The notes: generated by a model not told the origin, from the sequence alone. 64,000 nucleotides of DNA from Acidilobaceae archaeon (GCA_027037535.1 JALVZQ010000007.1:186001-250000); one strand, 5' to 3'; positions 34,720-44,557 are shown, numbered from the stretch's first letter. Made by a program: numbers and translations.

Positions 34720-35874
34720 CTACAAAAGATCATTGCCTAGATACCTTAGCAAACGAGCTCTAAGCCTTCTAAGGGTTTTTCTTTTAAGTTCCCTGTCGAT
34801 CTTGCTTTCTTCCACCGCCGTTACAAGGTATCGATATGCAAAGATAGCTGTTCTAGGATCGAACCGGTAAGGTATGCCGTCTTTGCCGCCTATAGCATAT
34901 GCATAGATAAAGGGGTCTGGTGGATGCGTCACCGAGTCTCTTGTACTTGTCGGAACCCCATAGACTATGTCGGCTATAAGTGCAAGCGCTCTAACGACGG
35001 CAGGTCCGACTCCCGGGGCTAGTCCTAGATCTTCTGGGTTAACTAGGGAGACTTTGCCTAGACGTTCCAGGGACCTCTTAAGCTGTGGAGATATTTTCAT
35101 CGGCCGATAATAACGCGGGGGACTAATATTTACGGCGTCACGTCTTTGATCCTCGAGGAAATCGATTAAAGTAGCCTTTCTTTTTATACGGGAAAGCGCT
35201 TCTTCTAGTCTCTTTGTGAGATGCTTTCCTTCACTATTGATTACCTCTACATATGTCTTAAGCGCCTCCTTGCTTTCCTCCACCGTTGCATTCAGAGTAA
35301 GGTCTTTGCTCGGTACACCGGATACACCGCTATGAGGCTCTATTAGAGAGGGACGGTCAATATGATATCTACGAGCGTATTTCGTGGCGGTATTCATACC
35401 CTGTTGCACAACCAAGATTTTTCCATTTTTCGCAACGATAACTGCATGTTGATACAGATCGTAGCCATCCTGCAGGAATGCAGAATCTACTCTAGCAGTT
35501 AGCTTGCTAAACCTCGTTATCTTGTATGGATCGACGCCTAGAATTTTCTCCGCTCTTTCGGCCTCCTCAGGTACGAGACGCATACGTGATCCTTTTCCTC
35601 CCAATACTAGGAAGCCGAGACATGGATCATTCCATGTTATCGTTTTTAAGATACCGAGAACAACAGTAGTACTTCCACTGCTATCCCAGTCCATTCCTAT
35701 CACGTTGTTGAATGCTTGGAACCATACTGGGTCAGATAACATGGCGATAACTGCGTCTACACCACGCTCGTCAATTATATAGCGGATAATTGAGTCTCCC
35801 AGCTTCTTCATTATTCTTAGCATCCATGGAGGTACATGTCCACCATGCAGTGGGAGATCCGCGACCCCGGGCAC
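34720..35874 (-). CDS. DUF763 protein
   Basis: This 384-residue protein belongs to DUF763. The N-terminus ADLPLHGGHVPPWMLRIMKKL is highly characteristic, as are QHAVIVAKNGKILVVQQGMN and YARRYHID, and a helix-hairpin-helix-like GLAPGVGPAVVRALALIADI near residue 290, suggesting DNA binding. Function is unknown; family members in archaea and some bacteria are single-copy. It heads a minus-strand run with the phosphoesterase and the acidic protein. Confidence 0.88.
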   Translation of the reverse strand: MPGVADLPLHGGHVPPWMLRIMKKLGDSIIRYIIDERGVDAVIAMLSDPVWFQAFNNVIGMDWDSSGSTTVVLGILKTITWNDPCLGFLVLGGKGSRMRLVPEEAERAEKILGVDPYKITRFSKLTARVDSAFLQDGYDLYQHAVIVAKNGKILVVQQGMNTATKYARRYHIDRPSLIEPHSGVSGVPSKDLTLNATVEESKEALKTYVEVINSEGKHLTKRLEEALSRIKRKATLIDFLEDQRRDAVNISPPRYYRPMKISPQLKRSLERLGKVSLVNPEDLGLAPGVGPAVVRALALIADIVYGVPTSTRDSVTHPPDPFIYAYAIGGKDGIPYRFDPRTAIFAYRYLVTAVEESKIDRELKRKTLRRLRARLLRYLGNDLL

Positions 35875-35955
35875 TTCAAGATCCCTAGTGTACTAGCTAA
35901 ACCAATAATATTGGATCTATTGAGAGGTGAAAAATCCTTAGCTAATCCAAATTCT

Positions 35956-36711
35956 CTATTTCTTTTTCTTTTTAACAAAACCCTTAGCCCGGCTCCTCGT
36001 TTCTTCTCTTGCTGCACTTGTAATAAGCGATCTAAGACCAGCTTCTACATGTGAATGGGGTCTAGAAGAGCGTAGGAGTATCAATGCATTTTCTACCGCC
36101 CACTTGCTATTGGATGCAATGTCTTCAACAAGTTTCTCGATAGTGTCTAATAGTTCTTCCCTATTGTCTACAACGCCGTTCAAGATCCCCATTCTAAATG
36201 CTTCCTCAGCAGTCACGAGTCTTCCTGACAAAACTATGTATGCGGCATTTTTGTACCCCAGAAAGAGGGGGCCGAGAGTTGTTGATGCAGGAGGTATCAT
36301 TCCCCATTTGACAGCAGGACTTCCGAGCTTGGCGCCGCGTACAGAGTATGCTAAGTCGCTGGCTAGAACAAGTTCGAAGCCTATTCCTACAGCGTGCCCG
36401 TTTACGGCTGCTATTACTGGCTTCTTACATGAGGAGACTGCTTTGCATACTCCTCCGAGTCCTTCACCCATTAATTTTATGGAGTCGTCGACACTGGTTA
36501 TTTCGGCTACTGATTCTAGATCCACGCCGGTGCTAAAGAAACGTTCTCCACTACCTGTTATTACTATTGCAACGGTTTCAGGGTTCTCGCATTCTCTTCG
36601 AATAATTCTAGCAAGTTCCACTGCATGTTCGTAGTCGAGGCTGTTTCCTTTCTCCTCTCTATCAATGGTTATGAGAGAAGCTTTGCCTAGGCGTTCAGCA
36701 TGTATAGGCAA
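35956..36711 (-). CDS. Enoyl-CoA hydratase/isomerase family protein
   Basis: This 251-residue crotonase-fold protein has the oxyanion-hole segments ITGSGERFFSTGVDLES and KKPVIAAVNGHAVGIGFELVLASDLAYS. The catalytic Glu of the second hydratase position seems to be missing, as the segment after GSPAVKWGMIPPAST has no clear Glu, so it could be an isomerase or other crotonase rather than a true hydratase. The C-terminus is very basic (KGFVKKKKK). It stands alone with about 80 bases on each side. Confidence 0.85.
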   Translation of the reverse strand: MPIHAERLGKASLITIDREEKGNSLDYEHAVELARIIRRECENPETVAIVITGSGERFFSTGVDLESVAEITSVDDSIKLMGEGLGGVCKAVSSCKKPVIAAVNGHAVGIGFELVLASDLAYSVRGAKLGSPAVKWGMIPPASTTLGPLFLGYKNAAYIVLSGRLVTAEEAFRMGILNGVVDNREELLDTIEKLVEDIASNSKWAVENALILLRSSRPHSHVEAGLRSLITSAAREETRSRAKGFVKKKKK

Positions 36712-36797
36712 CGGTATTCACCGTATTAATTCTTGTGGATGGGATCAATATAAACAATATCATTAAATAAAAATAAATAATAATAAGAGAAATTAAT

Positions 36798-37259
36798 TCA
36801 ACAAGACTGAAGCTCCTTAACTATCTTTAACGCCTCGTCAGCATGCTTCTCGGCAGGCCTAACATTCTTAAGAATAGCTATTAATTCACCGTTCTTCTTC
36901 AGGATATATGTTGTCCTCTTTGCGCTCGGCTGTTTTGTTCCCTTCTTCAGGATTCCTAGCTTCTCGGCTAGTTTTCCTCCATCGTCGCTGAGTAGCCTGA
37001 ACTGGAACCCGTATTTCTCAGAGAATTTCTTGTTTCTAGAAGGAGGATCAGTCGACACCCCTACTACCTCGGCTCCACACTTTCTAAACTCATCTATAAG
37101 CTCGTTGAATCTTATTCCCTCTCTTGTGCATCCAGAAGTCATTGCCCTCGGATAGAAGTATACTACTATGATCTCGGATGGAATATCCGAGATTTTCACC
37201 GGGTTTCCGTCCTGGTCAACGAGCTCGGCTTCGAGAAGTATTCTCGCCTCTTCACTCAC
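36798..37259 (-). CDS. Thiol peroxidase, PrxQ/BCP family
   Basis: This 153-residue peroxiredoxin reduces hydrogen peroxide and organic hydroperoxides. The peroxidatic Cys44 lies in FYPRAMTSGCTREG; further Cys at 61 and at the C-terminal residue 153 are candidate resolving residues, whereas the classic PrxQ resolving Cys five residues after the first is absent. VVGVSTDPPSRNKKFSEKYGFQFRLLSDDGG is the usual core. The likely electron donor is a thioredoxin such as 28031-28441. Confidence 0.92.
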   Translation of the reverse strand: MSEEARILLEAELVDQDGNPVKISDIPSEIIVVYFYPRAMTSGCTREGIRFNELIDEFRKCGAEVVGVSTDPPSRNKKFSEKYGFQFRLLSDDGGKLAEKLGILKKGTKQPSAKRTTYILKKNGELIAILKNVRPAEKHADEALKIVKELQSC

Positions 37260-37345
37260 GTCAATGACACCTCTCGCCTATTACAGTGAGAGGCATAGTA
37301 TTTAGCAGATAGTAAATACTTCTAGGTAGAAGGGATGAGAGACAA

Positions 37346-38554
37346 CTATAATATCTCGCTAATCTCTACGTGTTTGAGTTGGTCCAATACGTAGGCTCGT
37401 ATTTCTTCGAGGCCGGGTAGCGGCTTTACTATTTTTCCATTCTCTATGTATTTGACTAGGAGTTCTTCGGGTTTCTTTCCACCCTCACATATTGGAGGCT
37501 CTCTACCTAGTAGGACTGTCCAGTTCGTAACGGGTGGACACCTATACAGTGTCTTTGCACCGGGTAGTTTTCCTCTCTTCGATACGGGTTCCCAGCCTTT
37601 TCCTCTGTCTACTGCGACAATATCCATACTTATGTCTATACTGGGAGCCATCGATATCGTAGTACCAACACCGAATCCGTCGACTATGTCTCTCAGTTCA
37701 ATTACCTGCTTCTCCCCGATTCCTCCACTCACATATATCTTGACGTGCTTATAGCCGTGGAGGTCAAGAGTCCATCTGACTTCTTCCACTATCTCCCTCA
37801 TCTTCCCTCTTCTACTACTCGGAGTATCTAGTCTAACACCGCTTAGATCCTTTCCAAGGAGCTCCGCTGCCATAAGACTCTCTACTCGTTCATCATAGAA
37901 TGTGTCAACTAGGGCGATTACGGGCGTTTCGTCTTTATATAGTTTCGCGAACCAATACCATGCGGCCTTCTGATCGCCGAATGCGATAATTAATGCATGC
38001 GGCATGGTGCCTTTTGGCTTGACGCCGAGATACTTCTCGGATAGTACTCCGCTGACCCCATCTGCTCCACCGATATATGCTGCTCTATCAGCGGCTGGAT
38101 AGACTGCTGGATGAAGGGCCCTGAGACCAAAGTATAGTACTGCTTTATCTCCGGCGAGCTTCTTTATCCGGGCGGTTTTAGTCGCGATACTGCTTGCAAA
38201 CCTAAGTACTCCGAGAACAGGTGTCTCGTATTCTACGAAGTCTATGTATCTACCTTCGATAACGAATATTGGCTCTTTCCTCCCGAAGATTGTTCCTTCC
38301 GGGACACTGTATACGTCTACTGGGACTCCTTCCAGTATCTTGAGGGCTTCTTCTACTCCTGCGAGGACGGCCCACTCGTATCCTCTAGGCATGGTATATA
38401 CATGTGCTTCCATCCTAACCTTGAGGTTTTCTAAGCCCGCTTCTTTTAGTATTCTTTTTGTCCTTACAAAGTAAACGTCTGTTGATACTCCCTTCTTGAT
38501 ATCATAAGGACTGCTCATATATACTGGCTTGTTTTCCAAGTCCTCGGCACCCAC
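37346..38554 (-). CDS. pncB: Nicotinate phosphoribosyltransferase
   Basis: This enzyme makes nicotinate mononucleotide from nicotinate and PRPP in NAD salvage. Signs are VYSVPEGTIFGRKEPIFVIEG, ALHPAVYPAADRAAYIGGADGVSG, ALVDTFYDERVES, and the C-terminal TLYRCPPVTNWT. The GTG at 38554 is chosen because a TTTTTAAT TATA-like box on this strand is near 38585, placing transcription start close to 38558 and thus upstream ATGs (for example 38614) outside the message; ATG 38518 is the other option. Archaeal NAPRTs of about 390-400 residues are of this type. Confidence 0.9.
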   Translation of the reverse strand: MGAEDLENKPVYMSSPYDIKKGVSTDVYFVRTKRILKEAGLENLKVRMEAHVYTMPRGYEWAVLAGVEEALKILEGVPVDVYSVPEGTIFGRKEPIFVIEGRYIDFVEYETPVLGVLRFASSIATKTARIKKLAGDKAVLYFGLRALHPAVYPAADRAAYIGGADGVSGVLSEKYLGVKPKGTMPHALIIAFGDQKAAWYWFAKLYKDETPVIALVDTFYDERVESLMAAELLGKDLSGVRLDTPSSRRGKMREIVEEVRWTLDLHGYKHVKIYVSGGIGEKQVIELRDIVDGFGVGTTISMAPSIDISMDIVAVDRGKGWEPVSKRGKLPGAKTLYRCPPVTNWTVLLGREPPICEGGKKPEELLVKYIENGKIVKPLPGLEEIRAYVLDQLKHVEISEIL

Positions 38555-38720
38555 TACTGTATCACGCTGAGTAACTAAATTAAAAACTAAACATACCAAC
38601 CCATTATTAATCAATTATGAAATCATTCAAGTAAGAAACGAGATAAATTCCTCCACGCTTCACGACACGGTCATCTACTGTTATTATCCCTTGCTACAAA
38701 CCACCAAACGGGGATGAATA

Positions 38721-39275
38721 TTGAGTAGTAGGAGAAGCAGAGAACTATATACACAATTCAACCTAATAGTCTCTCACCTACCAGGATATGATGAGAAGAG
38801 GGAAGCCATGAAACATCTAAGGTGGCTTCTAGACGACGTAGAAATAGTTGAGTCAAGGCCAAATCTTCTCCTGGCAAAAGTCGAGGATCCTATTGACGCG
38901 GTTGAAAGACTTAGGCGGAGCCTTCCAAAGCATACTACCATACTCCGTGTTATTCCAGTCATGGAGGTAACTTATCCTAATGTAGAGAACGTGAGAGACG
39001 TGGTACACAAACTCCTAAAAGGGCGAGAAGGTTCTTTCGCAATAAAGCTAGATGGACACCTCTACGATAGTGAAGGCAGGATGATGCATAAAGTAGATAG
39101 CATAACTGTCCTTGCCGATGGCATTGATCTCCCCGTAAATCTCTCGAATCCAGACATCTTGGTCTATATCAAGATCGTCAGGTATAGAAGAAACTATCTA
39201 GCCGCAGTATACGTGGGTAGCCCCGACGGTATACTATCCGTGAAAAAACTATTCGGGGAAACAAAGAATAATTAA
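38721..39275 (+). CDS. THUMP-domain RNA-binding protein, TAN1-like
   Basis: This 184-residue protein carries a THUMP domain with the 'GREGSFAIKLDGHLYD...HKVDSITVLADGIDLPVNLSNPDILVYIKI' pattern at about 100-155, preceded by an N-terminal ferredoxin-like region. It matches the TAN1-type proteins that help acetylate tRNA cytidine 12 in eukaryotes and archaea. No catalytic domain is fused, so it would need a partner enzyme. Start is TTG. It is followed by the second phosphohexomutase gene 63 bases downstream. Confidence 0.85.
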   Translation: MSSRRSRELYTQFNLIVSHLPGYDEKREAMKHLRWLLDDVEIVESRPNLLLAKVEDPIDAVERLRRSLPKHTTILRVIPVMEVTYPNVENVRDVVHKLLKGREGSFAIKLDGHLYDSEGRMMHKVDSITVLADGIDLPVNLSNPDILVYIKIVRYRRNYLAAVYVGSPDGILSVKKLFGETKNN

Positions 39276-39338
39276 GAGGACACGAGTATTTCCATAGCAA
39301 GTATAATCTTCGAGTAGAAGTTAGAGGGGCACACTGCC

Positions 39339-40808
39339 TTGGATCAGAGGAGGCAACTATTCGGGACCGCCGGCATACGTGGTCGTTACCTAGAAAAAGT
39401 CACTCCCGACCTCGCGTTCAGAATAGGTCTAGCAATAGCAAATTATGTAGGCGGAGAAGGAACCGCCACAGTAGGCCATGACGTCCGGACAACGAGTCCC
39501 TTACTAGCACAAATGGCCGCGGCAGGACTAATGGCCGGTGGATTAAACTCTTTGTTTATAGGAACAGTACCTACACCGGTACTAGCCTATAGTGTTCCAC
39601 GGACAAATAGTAGGGCCGGTATAATGATTACAGCCAGCCATAATCCTCCCCCAGATAATGGGATAAAAGTATTCGACGCGGAAGGCATGGAGTATACCAT
39701 TGGCATGGAACGCGATATCGAGGACATAGTATTCAACATGGACCCATACAAATTACACGCTCCATGGGACAGCGTAGGCAGATTTATCCAAGGAGAAGAA
39801 GTTATAGAAGACTACATGAGATCACTAATAGAAAAAATAGGGATAAACGGAAGAAGGATTCCTCTCCGAATAGCGGTCGACTGTGCAAACGGAGCTGCAA
39901 GCATGGTTACACCACGAGTACTCAGAGAAATAGGAGCAGAACAAGTAGTAAGCATAAACTGTCATCCAGACGGATTCTTCCCAGGTAGGCCTCCTGAGCC
40001 TAGGCCAGACGTGATAGCCCCGTATATAGGAAGCGTCCAGAACCTAGGAGTACACGTATTATTCGCCCACGACGGCGACGCTGATAGACTAGCTGTATCA
40101 ATACCAGGCGTTGGCTTCATAAAACAGGATCTTCTAATAGCCCTCTATGCATGGTACAAGCTTCGTAACCGTAAAGGAACAATTATTGTCTCAGTAGATG
40201 TTGGAATAGAAGTAGAAGAAATCGTGGAACACCTGGGAGGAAGAATTGTAAGAGCAAAACTGGGCAAGATCCACGAGAAACTCCGCCAAACACCGGGAGC
40301 CTTGCTAGCAGCAGAGCCATGGAAACTTATAGACCCAGAATGGGGATACTGGGTCGACGGAATCTATCAAGCAGCTCTACTCACACGAATAAGCCTAGAA
40401 GAGAAAGACTACCCACTCAACCTCATAAGAAGGCTCCCATTCTATCCCAGTGCACGTATATCGATTAAAATGCATTCAGACGAGGATAAGATAAAGTTCT
40501 TCGGATATTTCGAGGAGGAAGCAAAAGCCGTCATGTCCCGTGGAGCGGTCAAGATAATGACACTGGACGGTATCCGCATAGAGTATGATGATAGGAGCTG
40601 GTTGCTTTTGAGAATGAGTGGAACAGAGCCTAAGATAAGGATCTATGCGCAGGCAACAAGTAGAAAGAGGCTCGAAGATATCCTTGCTCAGGTAAAGAAG
40701 CTGGCTTTTCAGACAAGTAGTAAGCTAGGAATCGAGCTCAAGGGACTAGAAGAGCATATAGATTATGGTGAGTCTATAGTCGGCAAAGAAAAGACCTCTG
40801 AGAAGTAA
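39339..40808 (+). CDS. Second phosphohexomutase family protein with altered sugar loop
   Basis: This 489-residue protein is a paralogue of the gene at 675-2066. TASHNP at 98-103 (Ser100), DGDADR at 245-250 and RMSGTEP near the C-terminus are intact, so phosphoryl transfer should work. The sugar-recognition loop, normally E(E/Q)(N/S)GG, is replaced by AAEPWKLIDPEWGYW, so the substrate is likely different from the first paralogue. Start is TTG. Which sugar phosphate it uses cannot be inferred from sequence alone. Confidence 0.9.
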   Translation: MDQRRQLFGTAGIRGRYLEKVTPDLAFRIGLAIANYVGGEGTATVGHDVRTTSPLLAQMAAAGLMAGGLNSLFIGTVPTPVLAYSVPRTNSRAGIMITASHNPPPDNGIKVFDAEGMEYTIGMERDIEDIVFNMDPYKLHAPWDSVGRFIQGEEVIEDYMRSLIEKIGINGRRIPLRIAVDCANGAASMVTPRVLREIGAEQVVSINCHPDGFFPGRPPEPRPDVIAPYIGSVQNLGVHVLFAHDGDADRLAVSIPGVGFIKQDLLIALYAWYKLRNRKGTIIVSVDVGIEVEEIVEHLGGRIVRAKLGKIHEKLRQTPGALLAAEPWKLIDPEWGYWVDGIYQAALLTRISLEEKDYPLNLIRRLPFYPSARISIKMHSDEDKIKFFGYFEEEAKAVMSRGAVKIMTLDGIRIEYDDRSWLLLRMSGTEPKIRIYAQATSRKRLEDILAQVKKLAFQTSSKLGIELKGLEEHIDYGESIVGKEKTSEK

Positions 40809-40823
40809 AATGAAAGGCTAAGC

Positions 40824-41579
40824 TTATTCTAGTTTTTTAGCTTTGCCGTATCTTTTTAGAAGTTCTTCTAATCGTTTGACTCTTTTAGTGTAGAACCTGA
40901 TCTTGGTAATGCTTCTTTTTCCATGTCTGATCAGTTCGACGAAGCCCCTTTTCTCGCTTACGTTCATAAACGTGTCCTCGGGTAGGGGGAACTGTATGGT
41001 TGTCTTACCTACGAGGCCAGATATAACTATTCCTTTATCGGTAACAGTATATTTCTGTGGGACCTGCATGACTGTTACTTTGCCTACTTTCTTTATTGCC
41101 CATAGCATGAAGAGCTGGTTGATAATGAATATGCCCTCGAAGTATATGAGGAATGCTAGAAATAGTGCGAGCCTATCGTTACCGAGATAGTCGAAGAAGA
41201 GTAAGTGGAGGTGGTCAATATATTTCCACAAGGTTATGAAGTAAATCATTGCAGCTACCATGCCAAGGCTACTATACATAGTGAACTTGGACTGCTCCTG
41301 CATGTCCCGCATTATTCCTTCGTCTCTCATCTGAATATCGCGTATGTTTTCTTCTTCGAATACCTTCCTCCCACTTAGAATAGTTTCCGGAGGAACTTTC
41401 TCTTGGCCAAGTGGATTCTTGCCTCTCCTGTTCAGTAGTACCGACATTAATATTATCACGATGAACGCTAATAGGAATGTCTTATAGTTCTTGCCTAGGA
41501 TAGCTGCTAGAGCCGAGTATAGTAGCATGGATACTTGACCGATTATCAATCGTTGCCTTAGATTCTCGACGAACGACAA
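40824..41579 (-). CDS. Membrane protein, DUF2208-like
   Basis: This 251-residue protein has four probable membrane helices (about 15-27 with 30-48, 100-120, and 135-160) and a C-terminal cytoplasmic domain of about 80 residues with strands VTVMQVPQKYTVTDKGIVISGLVG. This layout resembles the crenarchaeal DUF2208 family, whose function is unknown. Two charged loops (after helix 2 and after helix 4) face the same side. It converges with the phosphohexomutase gene. The family assignment is moderate. Confidence 0.55.
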   Translation of the reverse strand: MSFVENLRQRLIIGQVSMLLYSALAAILGKNYKTFLLAFIVIILMSVLLNRRGKNPLGQEKVPPETILSGRKVFEEENIRDIQMRDEGIMRDMQEQSKFTMYSSLGMVAAMIYFITLWKYIDHLHLLFFDYLGNDRLALFLAFLIYFEGIFIINQLFMLWAIKKVGKVTVMQVPQKYTVTDKGIVISGLVGKTTIQFPLPEDTFMNVSEKRGFVELIRHGKRSITKIRFYTKRVKRLEELLKRYGKAKKLE

Positions 41580-41647
41580 CTTTCTACGCCACCAGAAGAA
41601 AACATCTTAACTCACCCTATTTATAACTTAGAACCGGCGTAGCAGAG

Positions 41648-42766
41648 ATGAACAAAAACGATATGATAGCAGTTAAGGCGGGATTAATACTGCGTGGAGA
41701 AAAATTAGAGACGACCACGGACGCTTGTATATGGATAAAAGACGGAGTCATCGAAGCGATAACCAGCTCAGCCTCGTGCCCTACACATTACATAGGGACT
41801 AGTAGCATACTAGTTACTCCTCAGCCCGTGCTTGCACATGTACACTCGATGGACCACGCCTTCCCAGAATACGGTATTAACAAGAACATAAGTGAACTAG
41901 TCGCATATCCAAACGGTGAAAAACACGCTAGGCTAAAGGCTCTGACACGAGATAAAATGATAGCCTATACTGCAGAGTATTATAGGTATGCTTGGCGCCT
42001 AGGCGTGGGACTAGTAGTAGATTTCCGCGAGCTCGGAGGCCTAGGATGTACAACAGCCAAGGAAGCATATCAAATTATTCCGGAAGGACTATCATTGATA
42101 GTACTAGGGAGGCCGGGACCGGAATGGCCTAAGGGATGTGACGGTCTTGGCATATCTAGTCCTCTTGACTATTCGAAAAACGAGCTACGTAAACTAGTTA
42201 ATAGCGTGCCTATAGCTGTTACACACATAGCCGAGACTAGAGAAATGAGGGAACAAGGAGATCTAGAGATAGCTCTGGATACAGGTTTCCAGGTATTAAT
42301 ACATGGAACTTATCTAGACGAGGACGACATAGCGAAGATCTCTTCGGAGAAAAGGAGCCTTGTCTTGTGTACGAGAAGCAACATGTGGCATGGCCTCCAG
42401 ATACCACCTATAGACGTAGTAGTTAAACTAGGCGTCGATTTTGGACTTGGAACCGATAATGCGGCCTGGTTGCCTCCCGATCCGTGGAGCGAGGCTATGA
42501 CTCTCCTGTTAGCTGGTCGATTAAGAGGGTATAAGGAGGCATTACTGGCGAAGCGGATCCTGGATGGGTTGTATATAAACGGTTACACTATGTATGGCCT
42601 AGAGCCAAGAGTAGTAGAAGAAGGCGTAAAGGCGAGCTTCTTGCTATGGAATGTAGAAGATACAGGCCTATATAGGGCCGAAGACGTTTATGTTGGAGTA
42701 GTAAAAAGACTTGTGTCGGCGAGACTCCTTGCTCGGATAGATAAAGGAGTTATATCATGGGTCTAG
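41648..42766 (+). CDS. Amidohydrolase-family protein
   Basis: This 372-residue protein belongs to the amidohydrolase superfamily (cytosine/guanine deaminase-like group). The metal pair is HVH at 64-66 (LAHVHSMDH); later ligands are VTHIAETR, LIHGTY and GLGTDNAAW. The GTDN(A) motif suggests a deaminase or chlorohydrolase-type enzyme acting on a nucleobase-like compound; the substrate is unknown. It ends four bases inside the opposite SCP2-domain gene. Confidence 0.85.
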   Translation: MNKNDMIAVKAGLILRGEKLETTTDACIWIKDGVIEAITSSASCPTHYIGTSSILVTPQPVLAHVHSMDHAFPEYGINKNISELVAYPNGEKHARLKALTRDKMIAYTAEYYRYAWRLGVGLVVDFRELGGLGCTTAKEAYQIIPEGLSLIVLGRPGPEWPKGCDGLGISSPLDYSKNELRKLVNSVPIAVTHIAETREMREQGDLEIALDTGFQVLIHGTYLDEDDIAKISSEKRSLVLCTRSNMWHGLQIPPIDVVVKLGVDFGLGTDNAAWLPPDPWSEAMTLLLAGRLRGYKEALLAKRILDGLYINGYTMYGLEPRVVEEGVKASFLLWNVEDTGLYRAEDVYVGVVKRLVSARLLARIDKGVISWV

Positions 42767-43107
42767 GCCTTACCGACGCCTAGGTCTATTAGCTTCTTTA
42801 GGTTCATGGTGTCTAGGACGTTTCCTGTTATCTTTATCTTTCTTAGCATGAAGGCCTTCATAGCGTCTAGTTCCCCGCTTAGTATCTTGTCGAGTGTCTC
42901 TTTGTCTGCTGACAATGTGGCTATTGGGTTTGGATGTTTTCCTTCTACAACTTTTAGCTCGCCGTTGCTGATCTCTACGTAGAACTCGCCGACTCCTTCG
43001 ACGACGAACTGGTATACCTTGTTCCACGACTTTATCTCGGGCGCCTTCTCTACTGCAGCCGAGAAAATCTTTTCGAATACTGGCTTTACCTCGTCTACTA
43101 GGCTCAT
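42763..43107 (-). CDS. SCP2 sterol-carrier-like domain protein
   Basis: This 114-residue protein is a stand-alone SCP2 domain, with VYQFVVEGVGEFYVEISNGELKVVEG, PNPIATLSADKETLDKILSGELDAMKAFMLRKIKITGN and the final helix. Archaeal SCP2 domains probably bind lipid or acyl groups. It lies next to the thiolase/DUF35 genes, which act on acyl-CoA, though on the opposite strand. Confidence 0.9.
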   Translation of the reverse strand: MSLVDEVKPVFEKIFSAAVEKAPEIKSWNKVYQFVVEGVGEFYVEISNGELKVVEGKHPNPIATLSADKETLDKILSGELDAMKAFMLRKIKITGNVLDTMNLKKLIDLGVGKA

Positions 43108-43340
43108 ACTTCTCCACCTGCATACTGCCGTACTCTGGTCTATATAATATATTGAAACGATTTCTATAACTTAGGAGACTATGTGTTAGGTTTTTTCATG
43201 TTGCTTCTTTTATAAACTCTGAAACCCGTTTTCCCGTATTTATATATGTGTGCATATCGGTATATAGTAGATTATTAAGGAATTGAATCATAATTCCCCC
43301 TAATGGCCACATAATCAATATGATCCTAAGGGTGTGAAAC

Positions 43341-44531
43341 GTGGGACGCAGAGTTGCGATTGTAGGCACCGGCCACTCGAAATTCGGAGTAAGAAACGAT
43401 GTAAACATAGCAGAACTAGCATATGAAGCAATTTCCAAGGCCATTAGCAGTGCAGGAATCGAGAAGAAAGAGATAGACCTCGTAGTAACAGGTTACGTAG
43501 GAGGCTGGAGCAGCGAAGGACTAGCACCAGTTGTAGTAATGGAGTACGCAGGACTCACAGGCAAGCCTGGATACAGGATCGAAGCCGCATGTGCAACTGG
43601 AAGCGCCGCAATCAAAACCGCGCACGACGCGATCGCCAGCGGAGAAGCAGACATCGCGCTAGTCGTAGGAGTAGAGAAGATGAACGAGAGCCCAACACCA
43701 ACAGTAGTAGAGTTCATAGGAAGAGCAGGAAACTACTTCTGGGAGTTCGAGAACTTCGGATTAACCTTCCCAGGCTACTATGCCCTATACGCGACCGCAT
43801 ACATGGGCAAGTACGGAGCAACAGAGGAGGACCTCTGTAGAGTAGCAGTAAAGAACCACTACTACGCAAGCATGAATCCTAAAGCCCAGTTCCCAAGGGC
43901 CATAACGCTAGAACAATGCATGAAGTCGAGATACATCGCATGGCCACTCAAACTATTCGACTGCAGCCCCATAACAGATGGTGCAGCAGCAGTAGTCCTA
44001 GCAAGCGAAGAAGTAGCGCAGAAACTAACAGACAGCCCCGTATGGATAGAGTCAATAGGAGTCTCAGTAGGAACAAGCAACCTAAGCAAGAGAGACCAGT
44101 TCACAAGCCTAAACGCAGCAACCCTAGCAGCAAAAATGGCGTACAAGAAGGCAGGCATCGATCCCGAGAATCCAGCAAAGTACCTCGACGTAGCAGAGGT
44201 ACACGACTGCTTCACGATAGCAGAAATACTAGCATACGAGGACCTAGGATTCGCAAAAAGAAGAGAAGGATACAAACTAATAAGAGAAGAACAGACCTAC
44301 ATCGGCGGACTAATACCAGTAAACCTAAGCGGAGGACTCAAAGCAAAAGGACACCCACTAGCAGCAACAGGAATAAGCATGGCTGTAGAGCTAACAAACC
44401 AGCTCCTAGGAAAAGTAGAGAAAGGAAGACAAGCAGACATCAAGAACGGCAGAGCACTAGCACACAACATCGGAGGAACAGGCCACTACGCATACGTAAC
44501 AATCTATTCTTTGAGCAAGCCAAGAGCATAG
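43341..44531 (+). CDS. Thiolase-family acetyl-CoA C-acetyltransferase
   Basis: This 396-residue thiolase is of the SCP-x-like archaeal type that works with a DUF35 partner and probably makes acetoacetyl-CoA for the mevalonate pathway. The nucleophilic Cys84 is in EAACATGSAA, the His is in AEVHDCFTIAE, and the C-terminal GHPLAATGIS loop is present; a second Cys in the last motif is not obvious, as in other archaeal members. Start GTG. It is followed by the DUF35 gene after 26 bases. Codon bias suggests strong expression. Confidence 0.93.
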   Translation: MGRRVAIVGTGHSKFGVRNDVNIAELAYEAISKAISSAGIEKKEIDLVVTGYVGGWSSEGLAPVVVMEYAGLTGKPGYRIEAACATGSAAIKTAHDAIASGEADIALVVGVEKMNESPTPTVVEFIGRAGNYFWEFENFGLTFPGYYALYATAYMGKYGATEEDLCRVAVKNHYYASMNPKAQFPRAITLEQCMKSRYIAWPLKLFDCSPITDGAAAVVLASEEVAQKLTDSPVWIESIGVSVGTSNLSKRDQFTSLNAATLAAKMAYKKAGIDPENPAKYLDVAEVHDCFTIAEILAYEDLGFAKRREGYKLIREEQTYIGGLIPVNLSGGLKAKGHPLAATGISMAVELTNQLLGKVEKGRQADIKNGRALAHNIGGTGHYAYVTIYSLSKPRA

Positions 44532-44557
44532 AAACCATGGTAGGAGGTGGTGCTTGA

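Noticed and set aside
35817-36054. Small open frames between DUF763 and the enoyl-CoA hydratase gene
   Set aside because: They mostly overlap the ends of the two real genes in other frames and lack ribosome sites.
43273-43310. Short inverted repeat GGAATT/AATTCC before the thiolase gene as an operator
   Set aside because: Only six bases in very AT-rich promoter DNA; likely by chance.
43862-44557. Long open frames (137 and 213 residues) overlapping the thiolase gene in other frames
   Set aside because: Both have low-complexity composition (one extremely Arg/Ser-rich) and follow from the biased codon use of the thiolase gene. The thiolase frame is clearly coding.
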